This document shows, one piece after another, positions 1 to 9,543 of a stretch of 51,272 bases of DNA. A program made the translations under genes and the position numbers. This DNA is from Paenibacillaceae bacterium (GTDB lineage: Bacteria > Bacillota > Clostridia > Lachnospirales > Lachnospiraceae). The first letter of the stretch is position 1. The number at the start of each line of letters is the position of its first letter. The notes below the pieces were generated by a model, which ran no database searches, was not told where the DNA came from, and saw only the letters and a list, made by a program, of their open reading frames with translations. The DNA lies in NCBI GenBank assembly GCA_015057715.1, contig SVDS01000017.1, forward strand, positions 1-51,272. The letters are read 5' to 3'.

Positions 1-60
1 CTCCACAACTTTGCGGCAACAGCCCGTATCCCTGTAGTAGCCTCACCTACCGAATATTCG
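1..60 (-). ncRNA. M-box (ykoK) magnesium riboswitch, 5' half, truncated
   Basis: Read on the minus strand, this stretch contains the hallmark GGTAGGTGAGGCTACTAC followed by GGGATACGG and GCTGTTGCCGC. These match the conserved 5' core of the M-box leader (GUUAGGUGAGGCUCCU then GAUACGCUGCUGCC in Bacillus subtilis ykoK). M-box RNAs bind Mg2+ and terminate transcription of magnesium transporter genes such as mgtE or corA-type genes when Mg2+ is sufficient. Only the 5' part is present because the window ends; the 3' half, terminator and controlled gene lie outside. It is preceded by a good promoter. Identification is by recall of the consensus, not by a covariance search. Confidence 0.82.
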
Positions 61-65
61 TCTTT

Positions 66-94
66 ATACTAGTTCAAATCACCCCATTTGTCAA
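66..94 (-). promoter_or_regulatory. Sigma-A promoter for the M-box leader
   Basis: Minus-strand -35 TTGACA (89-94, perfect), 17-nt spacer, -10 TAGTAT (66-71). It starts immediately after the GH36 stop codon and points into the riboswitch, so the M-box gene is a separate unit. No hairpin terminator is visible between the GH36 gene and this promoter, so read-through from the glycan operon is possible. Confidence 0.7.
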
Positions 95-109
95 CCCCTA
101 ATTTGCTTT

Positions 110-1939
110 TTATCCTATAATCCATGCCTTAGCTGTAAAATCACCATCGATGACCCCATATTCCTTTATAATTTTTTTATCCTGGAGAAAATCAAGGGTG
201 ATTTCTTTGGAATTCTCAAATCTATGGACAATCACTAGCTGTTTATTACAGAATTCCCGGATAACAAGCTGTTCTCCCTGGGGATTATTATAGCTTTTCG
301 TACTGTTTTCATATTTTATCGTTTTTCCATATTTTATGATATCAGCTGCTTCTTTATAAAATTCCATTCCTGCCTCAATCACTTCCCACTGTTTTGCAGT
401 AAGATCATAGATATCACCGCTTAAGCACATTCTGCCCAAAAAAGTACTGATCATGGAATAGTAGATTCTGTTAATACTGTCACCGCTTCGCATAACTGCC
501 CAAATCTGACTTTGGGACGGTTTTATTACTCTATGCATATTTGCTGCAATAATGGGTATGGCGGTGGTTTCATGGGCATCGGAAAAGCTTGCCTGGGATA
601 CCAGTTCCATCATGGATGGCTCCAGCCTGTGTCCTCCGCTGGAACAGTTTTCAATTACAATATCCGGAATCTCCCTTTTGATATTTTTGAAAAATTCCTG
701 GGTTGCACTGACTTTCTGCCTTAACCCTTCTCCAAGGCTTTCGGCACCGTCACAGCCAATGCCGATTGTATCATTATAGTCAATTTTAATATAGCCAAAT
801 CCACATTCTTTCAGGGTTTTTATAACACCATTATTTAAATACTCCATAACCCATGGATCGGACATATCCCAAAAGCGTTTATCGCCCACAGTAAGTACTA
901 CACCATCTTTTTTCAGCAAATGTTCTGTATCGTCCCAGTGCTTTGACCTTCTGCCCACGGATTCTGGTTCAAACCAGAGACCTGGTATCATCCCGCATTC
1001 CCTGATATGATCCGCAGCTTTTTTTAGGCCGCCCGGGAATTTTTCATAATTGACCTCCCAGTCCCCGATGCTTTCCCACCAGCCATCATTTTTACCATAC
1101 CAGCCGGAATCAATTACCAGATACTTAACCGCCTTATTCTTTAACTTATTACAGATTTTACTGATGTTTTCAAGGCTTGGATTACCCCAGGTAGTACAAT
1201 ATTCATTAAACATGATACCCATATCCTGATCCAGTCCGGATACCTGAGGCTTTTGTGCCTTTACCAGTTTATCACACACCTCATAGAGTGAATTTCCACT
1301 GGCAATGACTGCTTTGGGGGCAGTAAAGGTTTCCCCCGGTGCAATATTCTTAAACCAGTGTCCAAAGTCCCTGTCTGCAATACCACCCACTAGTGACAGA
1401 GTTTCATCCTCTTTGCACAGGATCTCAATCTGCCAGGAGAAGGGGATGTATAACTGAACCGCTGTAAACTCATGTGTTTCACTGTTTTCCAACGCAATAA
1501 AAGGAAAATACTTTCTCACTGGCATAGATCCTAAATTGCCAAATTTCTCAACCCGCATACCACATCTGTTCCAGGAGGGCTCTAAGTGCAGCTCCTCAAT
1601 AGTTTCAGTCCTGAGTTTTCCTTCCGCACTCCAAAAGGATTGGAGTCTGTGAATTTTATCCGCTTTTATTCCCTTTATAGCAAACGATGAGAGCATTTCT
1701 AAAGTTGTACTTTCAGTACCTTTATTCTCAAATGTAGTGCTTACTAAAACAGTATCGTCATTCATTACCATATCCAGTGTTACATACTGATTGGTACTGT
1801 TTTTATAAACAATTTTGTCATCCTTATTAAGTACTCTCTCAAGTCCTCTTGTGGATTCACCTCCGCATAAAGTCAGGCCATTGGAAAATCCTCCGTTATG
1901 AGCATCTTTTCTTAGTTTCAGTTCTGCATAATATTCCAT
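110..1939 (-). CDS. GH36-like alpha-galactosidase family glycosidase
   Basis: Probable cytoplasmic exo-acting glycosidase of the GH36 clan-D fold, cleaving alpha-galactoside-type caps from imported oligosaccharides. About 609 residues from ATG 1939, chosen because GAGAGGAG lies 7 nt upstream; 12 in-frame codons before it lack a ribosome site. The beta-rich N-terminal region covers about 1-235, followed by a TIM barrel. Visible barrel motifs are WFEPES (near 322), KIDYND with likely nucleophile Asp387, and NCSSGGHRLEPSM leading to SDAHE with likely acid/base Asp454. Classical GH36 enzymes have KWDMN and GGGRFD here, so substrate contacts differ and the exact sugar is uncertain. No signal peptide. 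It is the last gene of the AraC/ABC/GH operon. Confidence 0.8.
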   Translation of the reverse strand: MEYYAELKLRKDAHNGGFSNGLTLCGGESTRGLERVLNKDDKIVYKNSTNQYVTLDMVMNDDTVLVSTTFENKGTESTTLEMLSSFAIKGIKADKIHRLQSFWSAEGKLRTETIEELHLEPSWNRCGMRVEKFGNLGSMPVRKYFPFIALENSETHEFTAVQLYIPFSWQIEILCKEDETLSLVGGIADRDFGHWFKNIAPGETFTAPKAVIASGNSLYEVCDKLVKAQKPQVSGLDQDMGIMFNEYCTTWGNPSLENISKICNKLKNKAVKYLVIDSGWYGKNDGWWESIGDWEVNYEKFPGGLKKAADHIRECGMIPGLWFEPESVGRRSKHWDDTEHLLKKDGVVLTVGDKRFWDMSDPWVMEYLNNGVIKTLKECGFGYIKIDYNDTIGIGCDGAESLGEGLRQKVSATQEFFKNIKREIPDIVIENCSSGGHRLEPSMMELVSQASFSDAHETTAIPIIAANMHRVIKPSQSQIWAVMRSGDSINRIYYSMISTFLGRMCLSGDIYDLTAKQWEVIEAGMEFYKEAADIIKYGKTIKYENSTKSYNNPQGEQLVIREFCNKQLVIVHRFENSKEITLDFLQDKKIIKEYGVIDGDFTAKAWIIG

Positions 1940-1979
1940 TGACAATCTCCTCTCTGACAGCTTCCGGGCCTGCATTAAC

Positions 1980-4286
1980 TTATGCTAAGAGCTGTATTTC
2001 ATAAACACCCTCACCATAACAGACTACCTTCTGCCCCTCATAAGTTATGTCTATCTTTTCCCCGGAAACGATTTTTTTAATGCTGTCAGGCTTTATAAAA
2101 CAGCATCTGCCACCTTTTTCCGCAAGAATACTGCCGGAAATAACTTCTCCATCCTTCCAGGTAAAAGAAACGGTTAGGGCACCTTTGGCTTTTAATCCGC
2201 TTATATGTCCGCAGTCCCAGGTTTTTGGCAGTGCTGGCAGGAACGTAAGCTCACCGTTTATGCATTGCAGTAACATTTCCACAATTCCAGCCGTCCCGCC
2301 GAAATTTCCGTCAATTTGAAACGGAGGATGACAGTCAAAAAGATTGGGATAGGTTGATTTTGTCAGTAGACTTCTGATATTCTCTCCTGCCTTTTCACCG
2401 TCCCTGAGTCTGGCCCACATGGTAATAATCCAGGCTCTTGACCATCCGGTATGACCGCCGCCGTTCTTAAGACGTCTATCTAAGGTCACCCTTGCAGCCT
2501 CCATTAATTCCGGAGTTCTTTCATAAGTTATCTGCTCAGAAGGATACAGCGCATACAGATGCGAGATATGACGGTGGCCAGGTTCCATTTCCTCATAGTC
2601 TACCGCCCATTCCATTAACTGTCCGTATTTACCAACAGACAACTCCGGCAGACGGGGTAAAATTGTTTTTAGCTTCTTTGTCAATTCATCCTCGCAGTCA
2701 GTAATCTCTGCCCCTTTGATACAAGCCTCCAACAGGTCCCTGATAATCTCGTTATCCATAGTCGGCCCGATACAAAGCTGGCCCGCCTGACCACTTTGAT
2801 GCACATAGGTGTTTTCCGGTGATATGGAAGGTCCTGTTATCAGTTTCCCCTGATGGTTTTCAAAGAGGTACTCCGATATAAAAAGACTGGCTTCCTTTAT
2901 CAAATCCATATTCTTTCTCAGGAATTCCTGATCCAGGGTATATTCATAATGATTCCAGATGTGAATGCAAAGCCAGGCTGCACCCATAGGCCAGATCGTA
3001 GACGACATGACTGTATCCTGGGGCGCGCAGTCTCCGAACAAATCCGTATTATGGTGGGCAACAAAACCGGGCAGGCCGTACATATCCCCTGCAACCTTCT
3101 GACCATATGGAAGCATTCTTCGGATTAACTCAAAAAGGGGAAGGTGACATTCCGATAAATTGCAGCTTTCTGCCGGCCAGTAATTCATTTCCGTATTAAT
3201 GTTAATTGTATATTTACTGCCCCAGGCCGGATGCTCATTGCGGTTCCAGATACCCTGTAAATTTGCCGGCTGTGACCCGGGTCTGCTGCATGAAATTAAC
3301 AAATATCTGCCAAACTGGTAATACTCTGCAATCAACTCCAGATCCTGTTCTCCCTGCTGCATGGCTTTCAGTCTTTCAGGAATCGTCCTTTCCGCTTTTC
3401 CAGTATCCTGACCCAGCGAAAATTGAACACGATTAAAGTAGCTCTGGTACTCTTTTCTATGCTCCGACTTTACAAACTCATAAGGCAGTTTAAGTACAGA
3501 CTCCAGCTTTTCTCTGCACCAGCCTGCCGGTTCTTCTTGATAGAAATCACTTCGGATTGACAGATAGACAGTAAAGGAATCTGCTTCATTCACGCGGATC
3601 TGATCTCTGTGGATCTCCACGGTACCGCCTTCATTCTTAATTGCAGCCATGACGCAATAACAGCAGCCCTCCCCACCTTCCTTTACGGTCATGGATAGGA
3701 TGTGGTCGGAGATTTTTTCAATTTTTTCTACATTACTGCGAAAAAATGTCAAAGTCATGCATCCATTTACCTTTTCTCCACCTTTACTCTCCTGATGGAG
3801 AGCAATTACCTGATGTACGGCACTGGCAAAATATTCCCTTTGGTACTCTCTCCCCCCAATCTCATATTCCATGGTTACAATTGCCTGATTTAAGTCAAGA
3901 CACCTTATGTAATTCTTAAACTCCTGGTTCTCTTCATGAAATTCAAAAAAGATTTCACCTGCGGTGCTGTAATTTCTCTGCTGGTCAGGAATTGGCATCA
4001 CCGTATCACCGGCAAGCTTCTGAGCATCTGAGACCATGCCGTCTGACAGCAACTGGCGAATCTTAAGATAATTGTCTTTCGCTTCCGGATTCACACGGTT
4101 TCTGCCCCCGTTCCCATACCAGATGGTATCCTCATTCAGCTGTAATTTATCGATCTGAACTCCACCAAAAACCATAGCTCCCATGTTCCCGTTGCCAATG
4201 GGCGTTGCTTCATTCCAGATTTCTTCACTGTCAGGTCTGAATCTTTGGTACGGAACTGGTCTGTCATATAGTAAACGATTCTTCAT
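1980..4286 (-). CDS. GH95 glycosidase, alpha-L-fucosidase family
   Basis: Full-length (768 residues) GH95 protein, a family of inverting alpha-1,2-L-fucosidases that also includes alpha-L-galactosidases. Family signatures are seen throughout: an N-terminal block with IGNGNMGAMVFGG (30-42), TIWYGNGGRN (54-63), ININTEMNYWPAE (361-373) with the Asn-x-Asn pair, HNTDLFGD (412-419), SISPEN with Glu491, and HPPFQIDGNFGG (653-664) with Asp659. These correspond by my reading to the Asn/Asn/Glu/Asp catalytic set described for the Bifidobacterium enzyme. There is no signal peptide, so it acts on imported oligosaccharide. The RBS GGAGG is 9-10 nt before ATG. It lies 16 nt after GH43 and about 40 nt before GH36, in one operon. 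Confidence 0.88.
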   Translation of the reverse strand: MKNRLLYDRPVPYQRFRPDSEEIWNEATPIGNGNMGAMVFGGVQIDKLQLNEDTIWYGNGGRNRVNPEAKDNYLKIRQLLSDGMVSDAQKLAGDTVMPIPDQQRNYSTAGEIFFEFHEENQEFKNYIRCLDLNQAIVTMEYEIGGREYQREYFASAVHQVIALHQESKGGEKVNGCMTLTFFRSNVEKIEKISDHILSMTVKEGGEGCCYCVMAAIKNEGGTVEIHRDQIRVNEADSFTVYLSIRSDFYQEEPAGWCREKLESVLKLPYEFVKSEHRKEYQSYFNRVQFSLGQDTGKAERTIPERLKAMQQGEQDLELIAEYYQFGRYLLISCSRPGSQPANLQGIWNRNEHPAWGSKYTININTEMNYWPAESCNLSECHLPLFELIRRMLPYGQKVAGDMYGLPGFVAHHNTDLFGDCAPQDTVMSSTIWPMGAAWLCIHIWNHYEYTLDQEFLRKNMDLIKEASLFISEYLFENHQGKLITGPSISPENTYVHQSGQAGQLCIGPTMDNEIIRDLLEACIKGAEITDCEDELTKKLKTILPRLPELSVGKYGQLMEWAVDYEEMEPGHRHISHLYALYPSEQITYERTPELMEAARVTLDRRLKNGGGHTGWSRAWIITMWARLRDGEKAGENIRSLLTKSTYPNLFDCHPPFQIDGNFGGTAGIVEMLLQCINGELTFLPALPKTWDCGHISGLKAKGALTVSFTWKDGEVISGSILAEKGGRCCFIKPDSIKKIVSGEKIDITYEGQKVVCYGEGVYEIQLLA

Positions 4287-4302
4287 AAGGATATCCTCCA
4301 GA

Positions 4303-5718
4303 CTAAATTAAAGTAAACGATTGTAAAGACGCACTGCCTTCTCCCCGATATGTAAAATAAATTGGCCAGATTCCATCCGGAATTGCAATATCCGCCGTAT
4401 ATTCCTTCCATATATTGGTATAGCCAACCGGAATATTTGCAAGTGATTTTCCATCCCAGGAGGTTTTTATCTCAAACTGCCCCCTGCAGTATCCGCGTAC
4501 TTTAATTATAACACTTTTCACTCCCTGACAGTCAAAATATTTAAATCCGGCAGTTGCCGTATCACACATATTCTGTATATAACCTGCTTCCTCATCCCCG
4601 TCTTTTCCCTCCTGTGTTATTTTGGGGAACCGGCTGTCCATCCACAGGCCACCGAGAGGAGTATAAATTTCTTCGTCCTTACAGAAAAGATTGCAGGCTA
4701 AGTAAGCAGGATATTCTCCCCTTCCAGCCAATGGACCCCCATTCAATCCGCAGGAGGTCATCTCAGGCTGTATGATCGATCCATCTTCCCGGAACTCAAT
4801 GGGTTCGGCACAGCCTTGCCTGCTGAAATTTGTTCCATCCGTATGGCGGTGGTAAAATATATACCACTGGTCTTTGATTTCAACTATACTTCCATGATTA
4901 TTAGACCCATAATACATAGGTTTCCTGGCTGGTTTATAGGAATGAATGTGCATATCACAATTACTGCTTACGACTCCGCCGTATACAAAACCCTTTGTGG
5001 GATATTTACTGGTTGCGTAGCATAATTCATGCATAACAATGGAGGAATAAATGAAATAATAGGTATCTCCTCTTTTTCTCATAGACGGTGCCTCGAAAAA
5101 TTCATGTTCCATAAAGGAGCTTCCTTCACTAAAGGGCTCACTTGGGGCAATAAATACAGGTTCTTCCACAATGGTAAGCATGTCAGGTCCAAGTACTGTT
5201 ACCATGGGGCCACTTCTGGATCTGTCACCTACGCCGCAGAATCCGGTATATAAATAGGTTGTACCGCCTTCCGTAAGGACTCCTGGATCAAACTGGGGCT
5301 CGTCACCCTTTCTTTCTCCCAGACGTGTACCGTCAGCATAATGTACATAACCGTAAAATTCATATCTTCCTGCCGGTTCCTCACACACCGCTACGGATAC
5401 GATGCTTACTTTATCCAGCACATAATAAAGATAGTAACGTCCGTCAGGACCTAAGGTTACATCCGGTGCGTATAAACACATGCTGCCGTCCTTATTAAGG
5501 GGATCGGATACCTTGGGGTAAATAATGCCTTCATATCTCCAGTCACCCAGATCATCCACCGGTGCCGACCAGCATACATAATCATTTAAACAATAAGCAT
5601 TGCCCCTGAACCGGTCATGGGACCCATATATATAAATACGATCTCCGAATACATAAGGCTCCCCATCAGGTATATATTCCCATGACGGAAGATAGGGATT
5701 AAAGGCCTGTTTTTTCAC
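4303..5718 (-). CDS. GH43 glycosidase with C-terminal carbohydrate-binding-like domain
   Basis: A five-bladed beta-propeller GH43 enzyme, a family acting as beta-xylosidase, alpha-L-arabinofuranosidase or galactosidase. The catalytic triad can be placed: general base Asp18 in NPYLPSWEYIPDGEP, pKa-modulating Asp144 in FDPGV, and acid Glu209 in FFEAPS. Residues about 360-471 form a beta-rich tail (KYFDCQGVKSVIIKVRG, FEIKTSWDG) resembling the CBM6-type domain attached to many GH43 arabinofuranosidase/xylosidase-like proteins. There is no signal peptide, so it is probably cytoplasmic. Located 24 nt after the binding-protein gene and 16 nt before GH95. The substrate cannot be fixed from sequence. 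Confidence 0.85.
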   Translation of the reverse strand: MKKQAFNPYLPSWEYIPDGEPYVFGDRIYIYGSHDRFRGNAYCLNDYVCWSAPVDDLGDWRYEGIIYPKVSDPLNKDGSMCLYAPDVTLGPDGRYYLYYVLDKVSIVSVAVCEEPAGRYEFYGYVHYADGTRLGERKGDEPQFDPGVLTEGGTTYLYTGFCGVGDRSRSGPMVTVLGPDMLTIVEEPVFIAPSEPFSEGSSFMEHEFFEAPSMRKRGDTYYFIYSSIVMHELCYATSKYPTKGFVYGGVVSSNCDMHIHSYKPARKPMYYGSNNHGSIVEIKDQWYIFYHRHTDGTNFSRQGCAEPIEFREDGSIIQPEMTSCGLNGGPLAGRGEYPAYLACNLFCKDEEIYTPLGGLWMDSRFPKITQEGKDGDEEAGYIQNMCDTATAGFKYFDCQGVKSVIIKVRGYCRGQFEIKTSWDGKSLANIPVGYTNIWKEYTADIAIPDGIWPIYFTYRGEGSASLQSFTLI

Positions 5719-5742
5719 AAATAATACCTCCCATTAATCTTT

Positions 5743-7521
5743 TTACTTGCCTGCCGTTTTCATATATTTATCATAGTATTTCTGATAACGTGCGATATAG
5801 TCCTCCACTCCCATATCCTTTAATTTGCTGATATAATTGCCCCACTCTTTGTCTATATCCATATTTCCAGTGATGAACTGAACCGTAGCCTGATTTACAT
5901 ATCCACCAATGGTCAGTGTATATTCCGAAATGGCCCGGCTGTCATCCCCTTCGAATGCAAAGTTCGGAATCAGGGTGTTAATATCCGGTGAATATTTCTC
6001 ATATTTTTCTGCTGCCTTCTGGAATACATACTCTACATCCAGTTCTGGATTCTCTATCTTCAAGGCAGAACGGTAATCAATGTTGCTGGATCTTACCATA
6101 GCATCGGCAGTATAGGCCTTGTGAGCATAATTTCTTGGAAATCCGTTTCCTACCCAGTCAAAATCATCGGGAATTGTATGTGTTTCATATTTGGGAACAC
6201 CATCACCCAAAGAAGTTCCCTCTGTTGTCCAATCCCAGCCAAAGCCTTCTGGTCCATATGCCTGTACATTGGATGCTTCTTCTGATGCCATGAAATCAAA
6301 TAATGCTGCTGCAATAACCGGGTATTTGCAATTTGCTGAAATACTTCCTATAGAAGAGCCAAAATAAGTGGCAATACTTCTGGCAGCCAGTCTGACCCCA
6401 TCAGGTCCTGCAACAGGTTCAAGGCATGCCCAGTTTTGCCAGTCACCAGGCTTTTTAGCCCAGAAATTATCTCCGTCCGCATTCACACCGCCATCTGCAT
6501 ATAATCCAACCAGATGGTCAGTATTATTTAAAGCAGAATCAAACTGGGTATTATCCTGAGTAAAGGTCTGATTATCCAGTAAACCTTCTTTATAAAGCTT
6601 ATTCATATATTTAAGTGCATCTTTATACTGGTCTTTCATAACGTTATACTCAATTTTCCCATTGTCGGCGACAAAACCGGCTGCTACCGTAGGGTTCGTA
6701 TTGCTTAACGGATTGTTACACTGTACAAAGGAATTAATCATCCAGACAGTCGGATCGGTTGCCCAGCCGCCAATATAACCGGTCATAGGTATTTCATCTG
6801 CTGCACCGTTACCATTGGGATCCTGGGTTTTAATTTTTTTCATGTAATCATACAGTTCATCTGTGGTCTGAGGCACCTTACCTTCATTAAGTTTTTCTAC
6901 CCAGGGCATATAGATCCACATTCTGTTCTGGAACATATTATGGAAGCTTTCATTCTCATCACCATATGTATAGATGTTTCCATCAGTCATCGTAAGATCC
7001 GCTTTCCTGGAAGGACTTCTTTCATTATTGGCATTCCAGTTTGGTGCGTCTTTTAAATAGTCATTTAGGGGAATAATCAGCCCCTGCTGTCCATAAGACT
7101 GTACTTCTGATTTCGTCCAGTTGGTGGCCAGGAATATATCCGGAAGGCTGGCTGCATCTGTCATAACAAGATTTAATTTGGTTTTTGCATCATCACCATC
7201 TAAATCATATACATAATTCAGATGGATATTGGTTTTTTCCTCCAGCCAGTCGGTTACATAGTTATCCTGATATGTACCCCCGCCTGTAGCTGTCGCATAT
7301 ACAAAAACAGTTAATTCCAGCTTTTGTTTTAGTGGAAAAGTCACATCTTTAACAGATTTGAAATTAAACGCATCATCAGAAACTGTTGATTTTGTATCAT
7401 CTGTTTTGGCATCGGAAGATTTCGTGCCGGATTTCTGGCAGCCTCCCAACAATGATACTACCATAGCGGTTGAAGCTACGATTGATATGATGCGTTTGTT
7501 AAAAAACCTTCTCTTTTTCAT
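5743..7521 (-). CDS. Extracellular solute-binding lipoprotein (LplA-like, CUT1 ABC)
   Basis: Oligosaccharide-binding lipoprotein of the large (about 590-residue) LplA/YtcQ type. A basic N-terminus (KKRRFFNKR), hydrophobic stretch and lipobox LLGGC with Cys28 predict export and lipid anchoring. The mature part begins with a Ser/Thr/Asp/Lys linker. Many surface aromatics (NMFQNRMWIYMPW, WAKKPGDWQNW) suit sugar stacking. AGGAG lies about 9 nt before ATG. The two permease genes lie just upstream and three glycosidases just downstream, so it probably captures the oligosaccharide that GH43, GH95 and GH36 break down. No ATPase gene is present locally; CUT1 systems in these bacteria often share an MsmK-type ATPase encoded elsewhere. 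Confidence 0.88.
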   Translation of the reverse strand: MKKRRFFNKRIISIVASTAMVVSLLGGCQKSGTKSSDAKTDDTKSTVSDDAFNFKSVKDVTFPLKQKLELTVFVYATATGGGTYQDNYVTDWLEEKTNIHLNYVYDLDGDDAKTKLNLVMTDAASLPDIFLATNWTKSEVQSYGQQGLIIPLNDYLKDAPNWNANNERSPSRKADLTMTDGNIYTYGDENESFHNMFQNRMWIYMPWVEKLNEGKVPQTTDELYDYMKKIKTQDPNGNGAADEIPMTGYIGGWATDPTVWMINSFVQCNNPLSNTNPTVAAGFVADNGKIEYNVMKDQYKDALKYMNKLYKEGLLDNQTFTQDNTQFDSALNNTDHLVGLYADGGVNADGDNFWAKKPGDWQNWACLEPVAGPDGVRLAARSIATYFGSSIGSISANCKYPVIAAALFDFMASEEASNVQAYGPEGFGWDWTTEGTSLGDGVPKYETHTIPDDFDWVGNGFPRNYAHKAYTADAMVRSSNIDYRSALKIENPELDVEYVFQKAAEKYEKYSPDINTLIPNFAFEGDDSRAISEYTLTIGGYVNQATVQFITGNMDIDKEWGNYISKLKDMGVEDYIARYQKYYDKYMKTAGK

Positions 7522-7567
7522 AGTATTTTCTCCTCATTATTGATATATAAAGCTAAAAAGGTTTCAT

Positions 7568-8458
7568 TCAACCTTTAACGGAACCGATCATAACACCCTT
7601 TACAAAGTATTTCTGTACGAAAGGATAGGCAATCATTAAGGGAAGGCTGCTGATAATAATTGTTCCATACTTTAGCATTTCACTTAAATTCCGGTTTTTT
7701 GCTACCATCATCGGATCCACATTGGCGGAGGACAGATCCACCTGGGACATCAGAATTATTTTTCTCAGTACCAGCTGTAATGGGTATTTATCCACTGAAT
7801 TAATATAAATCATAGGGTTAAAATAAGAATTCCATAAGGAAACCGTTACCCATAGACTAAGAACCGCTATGATTGGTTTAGACAAAGGAATCACTATCTT
7901 GGAGAAGAATTTAAAGTCAGAGCAGCCATCCATCTTTGAGGCTTCCAGTAATTCTTTTGGAATCGTCTGATAAAAGAATGTTCTTGCAACAATAACGTTA
8001 TAGGCACTGACAGCACCGGGCAGAATGACAGCCCACATCGTATTGATCATCTTAAGGTTCTTCACTAACATAAAGGTAGGGATTAATCCACCAGAAAACA
8101 TCATGGTAAACAAAAAAAGTCCTGTCACTATTTTTCTTCCTCTAAAATCCTCCCTGGATAAGGGATATGCTGCAAACAACGTCAGGATTATACTGATTAA
8201 AGCGCCGCATACCGTATAAGTAAGGGAATTCTTAAACCCGGTCCAGATTGATTTATATTTAAATACTGTTTCATAGCTGTCCAGGGTAAATCCTACCGGA
8301 AAGAATTTAACCTTACCAGTCGTCAGTGCATTACCGCTGCTGAAGGAGCAGCTGATAATATAGATAATCGGATATAACACAACTATCAACAGCAGGGTCA
8401 GCAATATATAATTGACAAAATAAACAACCTTATCCTGTGTAATTCTTCTGCTTTTCAT
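7568..8458 (-). CDS. ABC transporter permease, LplC/YtcP type
   Basis: Inner-membrane permease of a CUT1 carbohydrate transporter, 296 residues with six predicted membrane helices beginning at NYILLTLLLIVVLYPIIYII. The EAA loop that contacts the ATPase is seen at ELLEASKMDGCSDFKFFSKIVIPLSKP. The protein ends with the typical LplC C-terminus FVKGVMIGSVKG. It follows the partner permease by 11 nt and precedes the binding lipoprotein by about 46 nt, giving the usual B-C-A order of LplABC-like systems. Confidence 0.9.
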   Translation of the reverse strand: MKSRRITQDKVVYFVNYILLTLLLIVVLYPIIYIISCSFSSGNALTTGKVKFFPVGFTLDSYETVFKYKSIWTGFKNSLTYTVCGALISIILTLFAAYPLSREDFRGRKIVTGLFLFTMMFSGGLIPTFMLVKNLKMINTMWAVILPGAVSAYNVIVARTFFYQTIPKELLEASKMDGCSDFKFFSKIVIPLSKPIIAVLSLWVTVSLWNSYFNPMIYINSVDKYPLQLVLRKIILMSQVDLSSANVDPMMVAKNRNLSEMLKYGTIIISSLPLMIAYPFVQKYFVKGVMIGSVKG

Positions 8459-8469
8459 AATTTCCCCCT

Positions 8470-9432
8470 TTACATAAAACCAGCGCCTGATACTTTATTG
8501 GCGATTTTATTTGCAACAAGTATCAGAAACAATCCAATCAGGGACTGAAACAATCCAATGGCAGTAGAATATGGATAATCCGGAAAAGTAGAAACCAATG
8601 ATACCTTATAAGAATAGGTAGTAATAATCTCAGAAGTAATCAGGTTATTCTGGTTCTGCATGGCAAGAACTTTCTCATATCCCACATTTAGGAGACTTCC
8701 CATATTTAAGATCATCATAATAACCACTGTAGGTATGATTGCCGGTATATCTACAAATCGTATTCTCTGTAAAAGAGTGGCTCCGTCGATAATGGCTGCT
8801 TCATGCTGTTCCATGTCCACACCGGCCAGGGCAGCAATATAAATAATTGCACCAAAACCGATTCCCTGCCAGACGCCGGTCCATACATAGAGGGAAGGAA
8901 ACAATCCAGCACTGCCCAGTACGTTAATTCCAAAATGATTATAAAGGACGCTGCCGATTACACCGGTTCTGTTGTCCATGATTATATTTATAATTCCTAC
9001 AAATACGATTGTAGAAATAAAATAGGGACAATATGTAATCAACTGAGCTGCTTTCTTAAATAAGATATTTTTAGTATAATTTAAGGAAAGTGCCAACAAT
9101 ATGGAACAGGGTATGGTCACCACCATGGAATAAATGGAAACCACCAGGGTATTGCGAAAACATTCTTTAAAATTGTAATTATTGAAAAATCTTATAAAAT
9201 TATTAAAACCATAATTATCAGCCCATGGACTATCCCATATTCCCAGACTTACCTTATAATTTTTAAAAGCAAGTATAACACCGTACATGGGACCATAAGA
9301 AAAAATAAGTAATACACTTAAAGGCAGTGCGATCATAAGATATAATTGCCAGTGGGCAGCAAAGTATTTCATAAAACTTCCTTTCTTTTTTATTTTTACA
9401 TTAGCGCTATTACGGTTAAGCAATTCATTCAC
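8470..9432 (-). CDS. ABC transporter permease, LplB/YteP type
   Basis: Partner permease of the same CUT1 importer, about 320 residues with six predicted helices and the EAA loop EQHEAAIIDGATLLQRIRFV. LplB-type features include YGPMYGVILAFKNYK after helix 1. Two starts are plausible: ATG 9432 (GAGAGGTG just upstream) and ATG 9372 (AAGGAAG upstream), the latter removing a 20-residue hydrophilic leader. I keep the longer form. First transporter gene after the AraC regulator; the 111-nt gap has AT-rich sequence with TATATATA-type -10 candidates but no good -35, which would suit activation by the adjacent AraC protein. Confidence 0.88.
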   Translation of the reverse strand: MNELLNRNSANVKIKKKGSFMKYFAAHWQLYLMIALPLSVLLIFSYGPMYGVILAFKNYKVSLGIWDSPWADNYGFNNFIRFFNNYNFKECFRNTLVVSIYSMVVTIPCSILLALSLNYTKNILFKKAAQLITYCPYFISTIVFVGIINIIMDNRTGVIGSVLYNHFGINVLGSAGLFPSLYVWTGVWQGIGFGAIIYIAALAGVDMEQHEAAIIDGATLLQRIRFVDIPAIIPTVVIMMILNMGSLLNVGYEKVLAMQNQNNLITSEIITTYSYKVSLVSTFPDYPYSTAIGLFQSLIGLFLILVANKIANKVSGAGFM

Positions 9433-9543
9433 CTCTCCCTTTTCTTTTTTTCATCATTGCACACCGTCGGCTAAAAATATATATACAATACTTTTTTCCC
9501 ACTATTCATATTTTAAGAACCCAACAGCACTCCTCCTCAGTCC

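Noticed and set aside
9470-9490. ATATATATA-rich stretch before the LplB-type gene as a strong promoter.
   Set aside because: Several TATATA-like -10 matches exist but none has a -35 at the right distance, so no specific promoter is called; activator dependence is the likelier explanation.
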